A stretch of DNA of 64,000 nt, from positions 124,001-188,000 of the forward strand of contig CATOTI010000001.1 in assembly GCA_951813295.1 (NCBI GenBank), in the 5' to 3' direction. The notes under the pieces were generated by a model. That model had not been told where the DNA came from and ran no database searches. It saw nothing but the letters and a program-made list of their open reading frames with translations. The position numbers were made by a program, and so were the translations under genes. This DNA comes from an uncultured Pseudomonadales bacterium (GTDB lineage: Bacteria > Pseudomonadota > Gammaproteobacteria > Pseudomonadales > Azotimanducaceae). Positions 32,707 to 42,620 of this stretch are shown piece after piece (within the stretch, counting starts at the first letter, position 1; each line of letters starts with the position of its first letter).

Positions 32707-33282
32707 GTGGAAGAAGATCTGGAAAACTACGAGATGGTGTCGATCTACCGGTTGAATCCCGAGGATCAGGAGCGCTTGTTGTCCACACAGCGCGAATGTG
32801 TCTTCAACTGGTGCACGCGTGATGAATGGCCGATGGGCGTGATCATGTCGATGCTCTGGCACGATGGGCGCGTGTGGCTGACGGCGGGCGGACACCGCCA
32901 TCGAATCTCGGCCGTGCGGCGTAATCCGAAGGTTTCCGTGGTGGTGACGAGCACCGGTACGGACCTGGGACCCAGCAAGACCGTCACCATCAAAGGGCGA
33001 TGTGTCATCCACGAAGATGCCGAAACCAAGGCGTGGTTCTATCCGAAGTTCGCGCTACATCTCCGGCGCGAGCAAGCGGCGGCCGATGCGTTTGCCGAGA
33101 TGCTCGATTCTCCGATGCGGGTCGTGCTCGAGGTCATCCCGGAGAAGTACATCACTTACGACGGGGTGAAGATGCGTCAGCACACCGAGGGTACGCTCGA
33201 TGAGAGCGAACTGGCCGAACCGCTCGAGGTCGACACGGTGCGTTTCGCCGCGGAAGCAAAACGCCGCGGACTAACGGAATAG
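32707..33282 (+). CDS. Pyridoxamine 5'-phosphate oxidase-like flavin/F420-binding protein
   Basis: A 191-residue split-barrel protein. Signature strands are CVFNWCTRDEWPMGVIMSML, GRVWLTAGGHRHRISAVRRNPKVSVVVTS and the long loop KTVTIKGRCVIHED...AWFYPKFALHL, then RVVLEVIPEKYITYDGVKM. GTG 32707 with AGCGAGG upstream is preferred; a GTG 27 bases earlier has no site. The family binds FMN or F420 and reduces or oxidises varied substrates. It precedes the amidohydrolase/HpaB pair and may act with them. Confidence 0.82.
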   Translation: MEEDLENYEMVSIYRLNPEDQERLLSTQRECVFNWCTRDEWPMGVIMSMLWHDGRVWLTAGGHRHRISAVRRNPKVSVVVTSTGTDLGPSKTVTIKGRCVIHEDAETKAWFYPKFALHLRREQAAADAFAEMLDSPMRVVLEVIPEKYITYDGVKMRQHTEGTLDESELAEPLEVDTVRFAAEAKRRGLTE

Positions 33283-33316
33283 ACGAACGAACCATCACAT
33301 TGATGAGGGGAAGAAG

Positions 33317-34438
33317 TTGAGCTATCCGATCGTATCGGCAGACTCGCACATCACCGAAGCGCCGAACACCTACACGGACTACATCGAGAAGAAATACGTC
33401 GACACGGCGCCGCGGATCGAAAGCCTCGGCGACAAGGGCGACTTCTTCGTGATCGACGGCATGGACTCGCCGATCGCTTTGGGCCTCGTCGCGGCGGCGG
33501 GGAAGAAGCCGGAGGAACTCAGCATCACCGGGTCTCGCTTCGAGGATCTGCATCGATCCGGCTGGGATGCGAAGTACCGCCTCGGGGATCAGGACCGCGA
33601 CGGTGTCTCCGCCGAGGTGATCTACCCGACGGTCGGCATGATGCTCTGCAACCATCGCGACTTCGACTACAAAAAGGCGTGCTTCGACGCCTACAACCGA
33701 TGGATCGGCGAATACTGTTCGGAAGCGCCGGCACGCCTGCTCGGTTGTGGTCAGACCGCGATGCGCAGTCCCGAGGAAGGCATGCGTGACCTCGAAGCGA
33801 TCAAGGCGGCGGGGCTGCGCGGCGTCATGATGCCCGGGAACCCCCTGCAGGAAGACTACGATTCCCCGATTTACGATGAATTCTGGGCCGCCGCCGTCGA
33901 ACTCGGTCTGCCGTTGTCGTTCCACATCCTGACGACGAGAAGTTCGAACCTGACGGAAGCACGCGGGCCACGCATCAATGGGTTCTTGAGCATCATTCGG
34001 GGTAACCAGGACATCATGGGCACGCTCGTCTTCGGCGGCGTCTTCGCACGACATCCGAAACTCAACGTTGTCTGCGTCGAGGCGGACGCCGGTTGGGTGC
34101 CGCATTACCTCTATCGGATGGATCATGCCTACAAGCGCCATCGCAATTGGCTGGCGCTGGGCGTCGACCTCGAGAAGCTGCCGTCCGAGTACTTCTCGGA
34201 GCATATCTACACGACGTTCCAGGACGATTGGGTGGCGTTCCAGACGGCGAATCTCATGAACTGGCGCCGTCTCATGTGGGCAAACGATTTCCCGCACAGC
34301 GACTCGACCTGGCCGTGGTCCCAGGAGATGCTCGCCGAGCAAGCCCAACACCTGACCGACGAACAGCGCCACGCGATTCTCAGCGGCAATGTCTGCGAGC
34401 TCTACGGGATCGAGCCCGCGACGCTGCCCGTCCACTGA
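33317..34438 (+). CDS. Amidohydrolase-2 family (ACMSD-like) metal-dependent hydrolase/decarboxylase
   Basis: A 373-residue TIM-barrel protein starting TTG after GAGGGGAAG. Metal ligands are visible: SADSHITEAP (D-x-H at the N-terminus, the H-x-H-like site), LSFHILTTR (His), VEADAGWVPHYLYRMDHAY (conserved in the group) and MWANDFPHSDSTWP (C-terminal Asp). The family includes decarboxylases of aromatic acids and hydrolases of ring-fission products. It lies 27 bases before an HpaB-type gene, suggesting an aromatic or related degradation step. Confidence 0.88.
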   Translation: MSYPIVSADSHITEAPNTYTDYIEKKYVDTAPRIESLGDKGDFFVIDGMDSPIALGLVAAAGKKPEELSITGSRFEDLHRSGWDAKYRLGDQDRDGVSAEVIYPTVGMMLCNHRDFDYKKACFDAYNRWIGEYCSEAPARLLGCGQTAMRSPEEGMRDLEAIKAAGLRGVMMPGNPLQEDYDSPIYDEFWAAAVELGLPLSFHILTTRSSNLTEARGPRINGFLSIIRGNQDIMGTLVFGGVFARHPKLNVVCVEADAGWVPHYLYRMDHAYKRHRNWLALGVDLEKLPSEYFSEHIYTTFQDDWVAFQTANLMNWRRLMWANDFPHSDSTWPWSQEMLAEQAQHLTDEQRHAILSGNVCELYGIEPATLPVH

Positions 34439-34465
34439 ACCTCAACACTTACGGATGAACAAGAC

Positions 34466-35848
34466 ATGCTGACGGGAGAACAGTACCGGGCGTCGCTCAG
34501 GGACGGCCGGGAGGTCTACTACGACGGTGAACGCGTCGAGGTGGCCGACCATCCGATCTTCGAGCGGGCGATCCAGATTGCGGCGGACTCGTACGACCGC
34601 TACTACAAGCCGGAAGCGGGCGCGATCAGCGACTACCTCCAGACGCCGTCGACGATCGAAGAGATGCGCGATCGGGCCGAGCTCAAAGCCGAGCAGCTCA
34701 CGAGTGGCAGCTACGTTTCGCTCATGACGCTCCTGACCGCGGCCGACCGTATCGAGTCTGTCCGGCCGCAGGGCAGCGCAGCGATTCGTGACTACGTTCG
34801 GGAAATGCAGGTGGCCGATTTGCGGTTGGTCGAGTGCATCACCGATGCAAAGGGCGACCGGGCGAAACGGCCGGGGCAGCAGGAGGATCCGGACGCTTAC
34901 CTGCGGGTCGTCGAGCGTCGAGCAGACGGTGTGGTCGTCAACGGCGCCAAACTCCACATCAGCGGTGCACCGATCGGTCATGAACTCATGACCATTCCGA
35001 CGAAAGCGATGAAGCCGGGCGAGGAGGACTATGCGATCGCGTTCTCGATTCCGGTGTCGACGCCGGGTGTGAAGACGATCAACGTGACTTCCGAGACCCC
35101 GGACATGAGCTTTGCCGACATGCCGTTGTCGGAGTTCAAGCATGATCCCGTGGGTTTCGTCATCTTCGATCACGTCTTCGTGCCGAACGAGCGGGTGTTC
35201 CTCGACGGCGAAACGGAAGTGGCCGCGGCGTTCGCTCATTCGCTCGGTCTCTGGGTCCGGATGAACGGCCTCAAGAACATGGCCGACGAGGCGGATCTCA
35301 TGTGTGGGTTCGCGTCACTCCTCGCCGAAGCGAACGGCCTGGATCGGGTGGATCACATCAAGGACAAGCTCGCTGAGCTCGTCATTCACGCGACGCTCAT
35401 CCGCTCGACTCTCGAGGCGTCGATCCTCAACAGCGAAGTCACGGACGACGGCGTCGTCGTCCCGAACGAACAGTACGCGAACGCGGGTAAATACCACGCG
35501 GCCGCATACCGCACGGCGATGCTGCAGCACATTCAGGACATCGCCGGTGGGTCACTCGTCACCGCGCCGTCGAGCCGAGATCTCGAGAGCGCGGACGTCG
35601 GCCACTTCGTGCGCAAGTACATGTCGACGAAGCAGTCGGTCGACGGCACCTATCGGTTGAAGCTCTTTCACGCGGCGAAGGACCTGACATCGGGTGCGCA
35701 CGCCGGCTACAACGCCGTCGCACAGCTCCAGGCTGGGGGTGGGCTCTACGCGCAACGCACCGTCACGCGCGGCCGGTACGACCTACGAGCGGCACGCGCG
35801 AAAGCGTTGGAAGCGGCGGGTCTCTCGAACCCTGCTGAGGCGGAGTAG
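34466..35848 (+). CDS. HpaB family oxygenase/dehydratase (4-hydroxyphenylacetate 3-monooxygenase-like)
   Basis: A 460-residue protein. It opens MLTGEQYRASLRDGREVYYDGE, the usual HpaB/4-hydroxybutyryl-CoA-dehydratase N-terminus. It has VECITDAKGDRAKRPGQ (flavin-binding loop), GVVVNGAKLHISGAPIGHEL, FDHVFVPNERVFL and IAGGSLVTAPSSRDL. The Fe-S cysteine set of 4-hydroxybutyryl-CoA dehydratase is not apparent, so a flavin-dependent monooxygenase is likelier; the substrate is unknown. The reductase partner (HpaC) is not adjacent, though the PNPOx-like gene two genes upstream could supply flavin. It converges with a nitroreductase gene. Confidence 0.87.
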   Translation: MLTGEQYRASLRDGREVYYDGERVEVADHPIFERAIQIAADSYDRYYKPEAGAISDYLQTPSTIEEMRDRAELKAEQLTSGSYVSLMTLLTAADRIESVRPQGSAAIRDYVREMQVADLRLVECITDAKGDRAKRPGQQEDPDAYLRVVERRADGVVVNGAKLHISGAPIGHELMTIPTKAMKPGEEDYAIAFSIPVSTPGVKTINVTSETPDMSFADMPLSEFKHDPVGFVIFDHVFVPNERVFLDGETEVAAAFAHSLGLWVRMNGLKNMADEADLMCGFASLLAEANGLDRVDHIKDKLAELVIHATLIRSTLEASILNSEVTDDGVVVPNEQYANAGKYHAAAYRTAMLQHIQDIAGGSLVTAPSSRDLESADVGHFVRKYMSTKQSVDGTYRLKLFHAAKDLTSGAHAGYNAVAQLQAGGGLYAQRTVTRGRYDLRAARAKALEAAGLSNPAEAE

Positions 35849-35850
35849 CG

Positions 35851-36456
35851 CTACGACCAGCGGTCGAAGCGCATGACTTCCTCGACGGGCTGGCGCGTCA
35901 CGGGGCCGAAGTTGCCGAGCGGATAGCCGACGGGAATCAGGCAAAGTGCCGCGAAGGTCGGCGGTAGGCCGAGGGCTTCACGGACGAGGTTCTGATCTCG
36001 CAGCGCCAGCGTCGTCGGCGCGGCGCCCAGGCCGAGCGAGCGCGCGACGAGGAGCAGGTTCTGCACACCGGGCCAGAGCGACCCGCCCTGGCGATAGACC
36101 TCCAAACCCTCCGGCGCTTCCTCGTAGTCGAAACACGCGACGATCAGCGCGGGGATCTCGTGCATGTGATCCATTTGCCAGACGACGGCTTTCAGCATGC
36201 GGGCGTGTGCGTCGTCGCGCGGGTTGTCGAGCGACGGCTGAATGTAGGGCGCGGCCCATCGTCGATTGAGGTCGGCGAGTTTCTGTTTTTGCGCAGGATC
36301 GGTCACGACGACCCAGCGCGCACGTTGTGAGTTCGAGCCCGTTGGTGCCTGATTCGCCGCATCGATCAGCTCGACCAGGCGTTCTTTCGCGACGGGTCGG
36401 TCCGGGTCCAGCCGACGCATCGCCCGGCAGTTATAGATCGCCTCGATAAGGTCCAT
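35851..36456 (-). CDS. Nitroreductase family FMN oxidoreductase
   Basis: A 201-residue protein. FMN-binding pieces are IEAIYNCRAMRRLDPDRPVA (the R-S-x-R-x-F/L-type N-terminal basic motif), APTGSNSQRARWVVVTD and the later SLGLGAAPTTLA and CLIPVGYPLGNFGPVTRQP. Length and motifs fit the NfsB/BluB-type superfamily. It reduces nitro, quinone or enone groups with NAD(P)H. It starts nine bases after an SDR gene, so the two form an operon. Confidence 0.9.
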   Translation of the reverse strand: MDLIEAIYNCRAMRRLDPDRPVAKERLVELIDAANQAPTGSNSQRARWVVVTDPAQKQKLADLNRRWAAPYIQPSLDNPRDDAHARMLKAVVWQMDHMHEIPALIVACFDYEEAPEGLEVYRQGGSLWPGVQNLLLVARSLGLGAAPTTLALRDQNLVREALGLPPTFAALCLIPVGYPLGNFGPVTRQPVEEVMRFDRWS

Positions 36457-36465
36457 GGAATCTTC

Positions 36466-37155
36466 CTACCAGGGGTGGATGTCGCCGTTCCACTTGTAGA
36501 ACTTGCCGGAGTCTTCTTTGGTCTCGCTCGCCATGACGTTGCGGAGACCCGAAGCACTTTCCTCGGCGGTGATGTCCGCGTTCGGGCCGCCCATGTCGGT
36601 TTGCACATAACCGGGGTGCGTAACGACGACGGTGATCGGGTCTTTTCGCCAATCGAGTGCGAGGATCTGAACGACCTTGTTCACGGCCGCCTTGGTCGTC
36701 GAGTAGATGTACATCCCGCCCATGGGCCAGGTCGACGCGGCGAGTTGGCTCGAGACGATCATGAGTTTGCCGTCACCTGAGGCCGCGAGGTTTTCCTTGA
36801 AGGCGCGCGCGATCAGCATCGGACCGATCGTGTTCGCATCGAAGGCCGCGTGCCACGCGTCGAGGTCGATGTTGTCGAGCATCTGCGGCATCGCGCCGAG
36901 TACGGCACCCACTACCATCACGACATCGAGCGGTTGATCACCGACGGCTTCTGAAGCGGCGGTGATCGACTCGGGGCTCGCGATGTCGAGCTGCACGACA
37001 CGCACGTTGTCCGCGCTGGCCGCGAATTCGTCGAGTTGCGCTGCGGCAGATAGGTCGCGTGCGCCGGCGATGACGGTGTCACCGGCGCCGGCATATTGGC
37101 GCACCAGTTCCAGGCCGATGCCGCGCGAAGCACCCGCGATCAGGACGTTTGCCAT
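36466..37155 (-). CDS. Short-chain dehydrogenase/reductase
   Basis: A 229-residue SDR. The cofactor motif is VLIAGASRGIGLELV (about residues 4-18), D at VVQLDIASPE, and the catalytic Ser in VSSQLAASTWPMGGMYIYSTTKAAV, which contains the Y-x-x-x-K. The usual NNAG motif is VVGAVLG here, a deviation. Substrate unknown; it resembles small NADP-dependent carbonyl reductases (C-factor type). It precedes the nitroreductase gene in an operon. Confidence 0.88.
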   Translation of the reverse strand: MANVLIAGASRGIGLELVRQYAGAGDTVIAGARDLSAAAQLDEFAASADNVRVVQLDIASPESITAASEAVGDQPLDVVMVVGAVLGAMPQMLDNIDLDAWHAAFDANTIGPMLIARAFKENLAASGDGKLMIVSSQLAASTWPMGGMYIYSTTKAAVNKVVQILALDWRKDPITVVVTHPGYVQTDMGGPNADITAEESASGLRNVMASETKEDSGKFYKWNGDIHPW

Positions 37156-37329
37156 TGGTCGTTCTCCAGCCGTTGATGCGCGGATTGTACGCGGCGACGT
37201 TCGCCGTTGGCCCTTCGGTGACAGCGCCTATCGCCACTTCATGGACCGTCATCGCTGACCGGGTCCAGGTGATCCTCACTTCATGACGAACGGCAACCCG
37301 ATCGCCGGGTCGCCGCCGGTCGGTCCTGC

Positions 37330-39732
37330 TCAGTCGAACCGATGACGGAAGCGAAGGCCCACGGTGCGCGGCTTGTTGATCGTGACGCGTTGATCGTAGG
37401 TCGCGCCGTTGATGAACACCTCACCGCGTTCATCCGTCACGTTCTTGACGAACAGTTCAAGAGCCCACGTACCGGAATCGACGCCCACGGAGATATGGCC
37501 GACCTGGTAGCCGTCCTGCTTCCGTCGCGTTCGTGAGACGGAGTCGATGTCGTAGAGAAGGTTGTACGACTCGCGGACAGACGTGAAGGAGGCTTGTACG
37601 AAGCCCGGCATATCCATCAGTTGGAACGTGTAACGGGTCGCGAGGTTCCACTTCAGATCAGGCACTCGAGGGAGATCGTTGCCGCTCGGCGCATTGGGCG
37701 GTAGGCCCGCTGCCTGATTCCCTGGGTTGACCCAGTAGTCTTCCGTCAGCTGTGAGTCGATGCTCGACAACCCGAAACTGATGTCCCAATTCTCGTTGAT
37801 CAGATACGAGCCTTCGATCTCGAAGCCGTCACTCTCCGCTGAACCGACGTTGTCGGTCAGCGAAATGACGGAGACCGAAGTGTCGATCTTCGACAGCTGG
37901 AAGTCGTCCCATTCCTGTGTGTAGAAAGCCGCGTTGACCCGTAGTCGACCTTCGAGAAGCTCCGCTTTAACGCCGAGCTCGAAGCTTTCGACGATGTCCG
38001 CCTTGTAGGCGCCCGCAATCGCCGTGACGCTCAGCCGGTTCAAACCGCCAGGTCGATAGCCTTCAGCGTAGGTGCCGTAGACCATGACGTCGTTGTTGAC
38101 GTTATAGGTGATGTTGAATTTGTTGACGCTATCCGATTCGTCGATCTGCAGGTCATTGTTGATTTCGCCGGGTTGGCGCGGCCCATATCGACTGGGCCAC
38201 CAGATGGTTCCCGAAAATCCGATCAATGACGACTCGAACTCGAAATGCCGGGTGCTGTAGGAGATCGTCAGATCTTCAGTGACGTCATAGGCGACCTCGC
38301 CGAAGTACGCCGTCTCTTGGTTTTCACGAAGCTGCGCGGTGGTCCAGTAGATGTCGGGATCTTCGACGTACGCAGGCGTACCTGCGCCTGAGGTACCCGG
38401 CGTAATGCTCGCGAGGCCCAGAACATGCCAGTCGAGGTCGAAGTCGTGGCTGGCATCTTCATAGAACGCGCCGACGATCCAGCGCAGCCGACTGTCCTGC
38501 GCCGAGACCAGGCGGAGTTCATGATTCTCCCGCTCCCACTCCTGATCACCGGTGTACAGCAACGTCGGGTCGGCACAGATCCCGAAGTACGAGACGTAGC
38601 AGGCGTAGTAGCCGACGACGAAACCGGGCGAACCGTTGCTCGGATCGGAGTAAAGCGAATAGTCGGCGTTTTGATACGACTCGCGGTCGAGATCTGCGTA
38701 CGAGTAAGTCAGCGACATACCGGCGATCGTGCCTTCCACGGTCATCGCCAATTGCGTCCATTCATCGTCGTTGGTGTCGGGCTGAAAACGAACGACCTGG
38801 AGATCGCCAATATCGTCCGGGTCGTGATCCCAGACGCCTTGGGCGTCGAGTTCCTGGCGCATGATGCCGGCTGACACAGTCCAGTTTTCGTCGAGGTCCA
38901 CGCGTAGCGTGGCGCGACCACCGATGGTTTCCGCCTCGTTGAAGTTGTCTGCTACCAGGTCGGCGTTATCAATGGTCTGGTCCTGCGCGAGGGCCAGGAG
39001 CGCCGGGTCACTTCCGGCCTGCGCGGCGCGGACGCCCGAAAGGTCGAACGTATGGGTGCCGAATACGTTGTCGATGTAGCCCGCCTCGTCCTTTCGATAG
39101 CCGGCCACGCGGATCGCGGCCCGATCGCCGATCGGAACGTTGACGAACCCTTCGAACAAGTTGCCGACGTCACCGTCGGTGATCGAGTTCACCTCCAAGT
39201 CGTAGCCGGCGGAGAAAACCCCGAGCTCGGGCTTGTTGGTGATGATACGGATGCTACCCGCCTGAGAGTTTGCCCCGAATAGGGTCCCTTGGGGGCCGGC
39301 AAGCGTCTCGATCCGTGCGACGTCGTAGATGTGCGGGTTCAAAAACGACCCGACGGCCGTAACCGGCTGCTCATCCATGTAAACCGCAACGTTCGGCGTC
39401 GCCCCGAGAAGGCTTTCCCCGCCACTCGAGATACCGCGCATGTAGACGTTACCGGTACCTGGGCCGAGGGATACGTAGTTTAGTGACGGAATCAGATGGG
39501 CAAAGTCCTCGAGATCGCCGACACCGTTGTCCTCCAAGTCGCCTTCCGACAAGACATCGATGCTGATCGGCACGTCCTGAACGCTCTCATCTCGTCTCGT
39601 CGCCGTGACGATCACCTCCTCCATGACGAGTTCCTGCGCCAGGGCAGGCGGAACACCCGTCGCCGCGACGGCGACGGCAAAAGCCACCGGCTTCATGACG
39701 AATCTTTTTTCGGTAGGGAATCGGGAACTCAT
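37330..39732 (-). CDS. TonB-dependent outer-membrane receptor
   Basis: An 800-residue protein. A signal peptide (MKPVAFAVAVAATGVPPALAQ) is followed by the TonB box region MEEVIVTATRRDESVQDVPI. The plug domain has LIPSLNYVSLGPGTGNVYMRG and YDVARIETLAGPQGTLFGANSQAG, and a 22-strand barrel ends with a terminal aromatic (GLRFRHRFD). The two-ATG N-terminus could start at 39732 (GAGGTGA upstream) or at the inner ATG. Ligand unknown; this class imports organic molecules in marine bacteria rather than siderophores only. It is followed upstream by a TPR-sulfotransferase gene on the same strand. Confidence 0.94.
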   Translation of the reverse strand: MSSRFPTEKRFVMKPVAFAVAVAATGVPPALAQELVMEEVIVTATRRDESVQDVPISIDVLSEGDLEDNGVGDLEDFAHLIPSLNYVSLGPGTGNVYMRGISSGGESLLGATPNVAVYMDEQPVTAVGSFLNPHIYDVARIETLAGPQGTLFGANSQAGSIRIITNKPELGVFSAGYDLEVNSITDGDVGNLFEGFVNVPIGDRAAIRVAGYRKDEAGYIDNVFGTHTFDLSGVRAAQAGSDPALLALAQDQTIDNADLVADNFNEAETIGGRATLRVDLDENWTVSAGIMRQELDAQGVWDHDPDDIGDLQVVRFQPDTNDDEWTQLAMTVEGTIAGMSLTYSYADLDRESYQNADYSLYSDPSNGSPGFVVGYYACYVSYFGICADPTLLYTGDQEWERENHELRLVSAQDSRLRWIVGAFYEDASHDFDLDWHVLGLASITPGTSGAGTPAYVEDPDIYWTTAQLRENQETAYFGEVAYDVTEDLTISYSTRHFEFESSLIGFSGTIWWPSRYGPRQPGEINNDLQIDESDSVNKFNITYNVNNDVMVYGTYAEGYRPGGLNRLSVTAIAGAYKADIVESFELGVKAELLEGRLRVNAAFYTQEWDDFQLSKIDTSVSVISLTDNVGSAESDGFEIEGSYLINENWDISFGLSSIDSQLTEDYWVNPGNQAAGLPPNAPSGNDLPRVPDLKWNLATRYTFQLMDMPGFVQASFTSVRESYNLLYDIDSVSRTRRKQDGYQVGHISVGVDSGTWALELFVKNVTDERGEVFINGATYDQRVTINKPRTVGLRFRHRFD

Positions 39733-39917
39733 CGGGTCACCTCGGCGGATCGTTCGGAAATGGTCTTTGCGCGATGGCCCGGGCTGGTCTGGCGCTCGAG
39801 CTGTACCCGAGAGCCAGTCGGCAGGAGGAGGATAAAGTCACCTGAAAGCAGCAAGATGCGACCATGTTCGCATGTCGCCAATGGTGGGGCGAATTGCGGA
39901 TGGAGATCGTCAGATAA

Positions 39918-41966
39918 TCACGCTGCTTCGTACTCGCGAATACGGGCTTCGAGTACGCCTCGCATGGGCGCGAGATGCTCATCAAAGTGCTGCCACTGTT
40001 CTACGGCGCTAGCGTAGAGGGGTTGGCGGACCTGCTCTGAGCTCGCGGTTCGCACGGGCCGGTCGGTCTCGTGAAACGACAGGCACGATGCCTCGAAAGG
40101 TAGTTCACAGTACGCGAGCACGCGCCGAACTTCCGATTCCAGGTCGGCGACCACCGCCTCATAGTTGACCCGCAGTACCTTGCCTGGCAGCACGGTGTCC
40201 CAGTGATCCATCAGGCGTGCGTAATCCGCCCAATAACGCGCGACATCTTCCTGCCCGTACGTAAAAGACTGGCCTGCCGCAAACAGCTGCTTGAAACCAC
40301 TGAAGCAGGTAGCCATCGGGTGTCGGCGCGCGTCGATGATCTTTGCTCCAGGCAGAATCAGGCTGGTTAGTGCTATGTGTTGAAAGTTGTTGGGCATCTT
40401 GTCGATGAAGAACGGCGCATCGCCGCGCTGGATACGCGTCTTTTCGATGTACTCCTCGCCGAGTTCGCGACACTGACCTTCGGTGAGTTCCGCAAGGACG
40501 CCGGGGTAGAGGGACTCGTCATCCCGGTTGCGTTTACCGCCGAGGCGACGTGCGATTGCCATCATCTCTCGCAGTTCCGACGTCCCGTCGACCATGGAAT
40601 GGCTGGCGAGGATCTGCTCGAGCAACGTCGATCCCGAGCGTGGCAAACCGACGATGAATATCGGATCGGCTGCAGGGGAGCCCCAATCCTCCTTTCCCTC
40701 GAACAACCCACGTCGGCATTGCTCGATGAGAGCGCTGGTCTCGGCGGTTGTCTCGTCGGCGTCGTAACCTTCCAGCTCCTTTTTTCTGGCATTGCCAAGT
40801 TCGTAGAAGTGGAACGAATCTGCGTATTCCGCCTGGTCTTCGAGACCTTTTCCAAGCGCGAAGCAGAGATGAAAGAAGTCGCTGTTCGATAGTTGGTCAC
40901 CGTCGATCATCGTGCGCATCTCGAGCACGTCTTCATCGGTGAATCGGAACGTCTTCAGGTTGGCGAGGTTCCAGTAGGGCTCCCCCATACCGGGTCTCGT
41001 CGCGATCGCGCGCCGATACGCCGCGATCGCTTCTGCCTGGCGGCCAAGCGTCTTCAGCGCATGCCCGTGGCTGTTGTGCAGTTGTGCGTGCTGCGGAAAA
41101 CGAAGGGTCAGGTCCGTATATCGTCGTACCGCCGCTTCGTAGTTTCCGATCATCACTTCGATGGCGGCGGCCAGAATGCTGTGGGATGGATTCGCCGGAT
41201 CGGCCTTCTCGAGATAGTCGATTTCCGCCATGGCCTGTTCGTATTTCTGTGCCTGGCTGAGTGCATTCGCGTAGGTGTTGCGGGCCAGATGGAAATCGGG
41301 CGCGAGCGCGAGGCAGTCCTCGAGGAGTATTTCAGGATCGCCTTTGACGCCCAGTCTCAGTCCGATTTCGGCGAGCAGCCGAATGACGGTGACATCAGTT
41401 GGGTGGCGCTTTAGGTAGTCGCGACAGATACCCTCCGCCATGCCGTAGCGCTCCTCACGAACGAGGTCGAGGGCTTTGAGAATTCCCGGGTGCGTGTGGG
41501 TGGCGATCATGGCCTGGCGATAGGCTTCGCTCGCTTCTGCTTCGTTGCCCTCGCCGGTCAGCGAATCGCCTAAGAGCTTCCAGCTCGTCGCGAGCTTCGG
41601 ATTCAGTTGCACCGCCTCGCGCAGCGCGACCACGGCTTCGTCAATTCGCCCGGCCGCATGCAACGCATGGCCTAGTTCCTGATGAATGACCGGGACGTCG
41701 CTGGTGCCTTGCGCCAGTGCCTCCAATCGCTCGATGGCTTCGTCAAGTCGGTTGAGATGGCGCAAGGCGATGGCGCGCAGATAGTTCGATTTAGCATCCC
41801 GCGGGTGAACTTCGAGAATCGCGTCAACTTGCTCGAGAGCCAGGGTGAAATCGCCTGCCTTGATGAGCGCTTGAACACGCGCGAGCGCTGCTTGGTAACC
41901 CATCGTTTCGGTCATGCGTACTTGGTCACTAGTGGCTTCAGGACGAGAACGGTTAAGCCGCCGCAT
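39918..41966 (-). CDS. TPR-repeat sulfotransferase family protein
   Basis: A 682-residue protein. About the first 400 residues are tetratricopeptide-like repeats (AGDFTLALEQVDAILEVHP, RIDEAVVALREAVQLNP, RQAEAIAAYRRAIATRP). The C-terminal sulfotransferase domain has the PAPS phosphate loop IFIVGLPRSGSTLLEQIL, the 3'-phosphate region ARRHPMATCFSGFKQLF and a final VNYEAVVADLE. No membrane span is evident. It would sulfate a peptide or glycan, or serve a structural role. Start 41966 or the inner ATG 41915; neither has a strong ribosome site. This family often neighbours TonB receptors. Confidence 0.88.
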   Translation of the reverse strand: MRRLNRSRPEATSDQVRMTETMGYQAALARVQALIKAGDFTLALEQVDAILEVHPRDAKSNYLRAIALRHLNRLDEAIERLEALAQGTSDVPVIHQELGHALHAAGRIDEAVVALREAVQLNPKLATSWKLLGDSLTGEGNEAEASEAYRQAMIATHTHPGILKALDLVREERYGMAEGICRDYLKRHPTDVTVIRLLAEIGLRLGVKGDPEILLEDCLALAPDFHLARNTYANALSQAQKYEQAMAEIDYLEKADPANPSHSILAAAIEVMIGNYEAAVRRYTDLTLRFPQHAQLHNSHGHALKTLGRQAEAIAAYRRAIATRPGMGEPYWNLANLKTFRFTDEDVLEMRTMIDGDQLSNSDFFHLCFALGKGLEDQAEYADSFHFYELGNARKKELEGYDADETTAETSALIEQCRRGLFEGKEDWGSPAADPIFIVGLPRSGSTLLEQILASHSMVDGTSELREMMAIARRLGGKRNRDDESLYPGVLAELTEGQCRELGEEYIEKTRIQRGDAPFFIDKMPNNFQHIALTSLILPGAKIIDARRHPMATCFSGFKQLFAAGQSFTYGQEDVARYWADYARLMDHWDTVLPGKVLRVNYEAVVADLESEVRRVLAYCELPFEASCLSFHETDRPVRTASSEQVRQPLYASAVEQWQHFDEHLAPMRGVLEARIREYEAA

Positions 41967-42047
41967 GTGGGCCCGACTCCCAGCATTGCGCGGCGAGCTT
42001 CTCTTGGGCGACCGCCGTCGAGTTCAGAGAAATGTGGACGCTCGCGA

Positions 42048-42536
42048 TCAGCCGCGCAAGAGACCGTCGCTCGCGGCGTAGGGACCCGACTCCTCGACCT
42101 GACAGAACAGGTGCCGGAAACGCCAGATTCCGTCGATGCGCTCGTAGCGCTCGCTATACCAGCCGATGATGCGCTGATAGCGCTTCGCCGGGTCGTCCGT
42201 TCTTCGCGTATAGAGCATCACGAGTCGCCAGTGTCCGGTTGCCACGTCGCCGTCGACTTCGATGGCGGGATTGAAGACGTTGTGTGCGGTCTTGAGCATT
42301 CGCCCCGAGTCCCGGAGCGCCTGAAACCATTCGGCGATGCTCGTGTGGCCCTCGTTGCGCGTTTGCCCGGCGACCTCCCAGATGCCGCCCTCGGCGAAGA
42401 GTGCGGCCAACCGTTCGGGGTTGTGGTCGTCATCACAGGCCGCGCAGTACTCGGCCTTGAGCTGCTTGATGGCTTCGATGTCTTCGAGCCGCTGGATGCG
42501 CTCAGCGAGGGCGCTAGTCGATTCGGTTCCTGTCAT
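42048..42536 (-). CDS. NTF2-like (SnoaL-type) protein
   Basis: A 162-residue protein. The pattern LEDIEAIKQLKAEYCAACDD, LAALFAEGGIWEV and the C-terminal YERIDGIWRFRHLF match the SnoaL_4/ring-hydroxylating beta-subunit-like group. No catalytic residue set can be assigned with confidence. It is divergent from the SDR gene at 42621 (85-base gap), which probably shares a pathway with it. Confidence 0.85.
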   Translation of the reverse strand: MTGTESTSALAERIQRLEDIEAIKQLKAEYCAACDDDHNPERLAALFAEGGIWEVAGQTRNEGHTSIAEWFQALRDSGRMLKTAHNVFNPAIEVDGDVATGHWRLVMLYTRRTDDPAKRYQRIIGWYSERYERIDGIWRFRHLFCQVEESGPYAASDGLLRG

Positions 42537-42620
42537 GATCGCCGCCGTGATGCGTGGCTTGCGAGTGAGCACGGCTTTCGAGAACCGCGCAAGCGCACGT
42601 AGAAAAAGGAACGGGAGGCA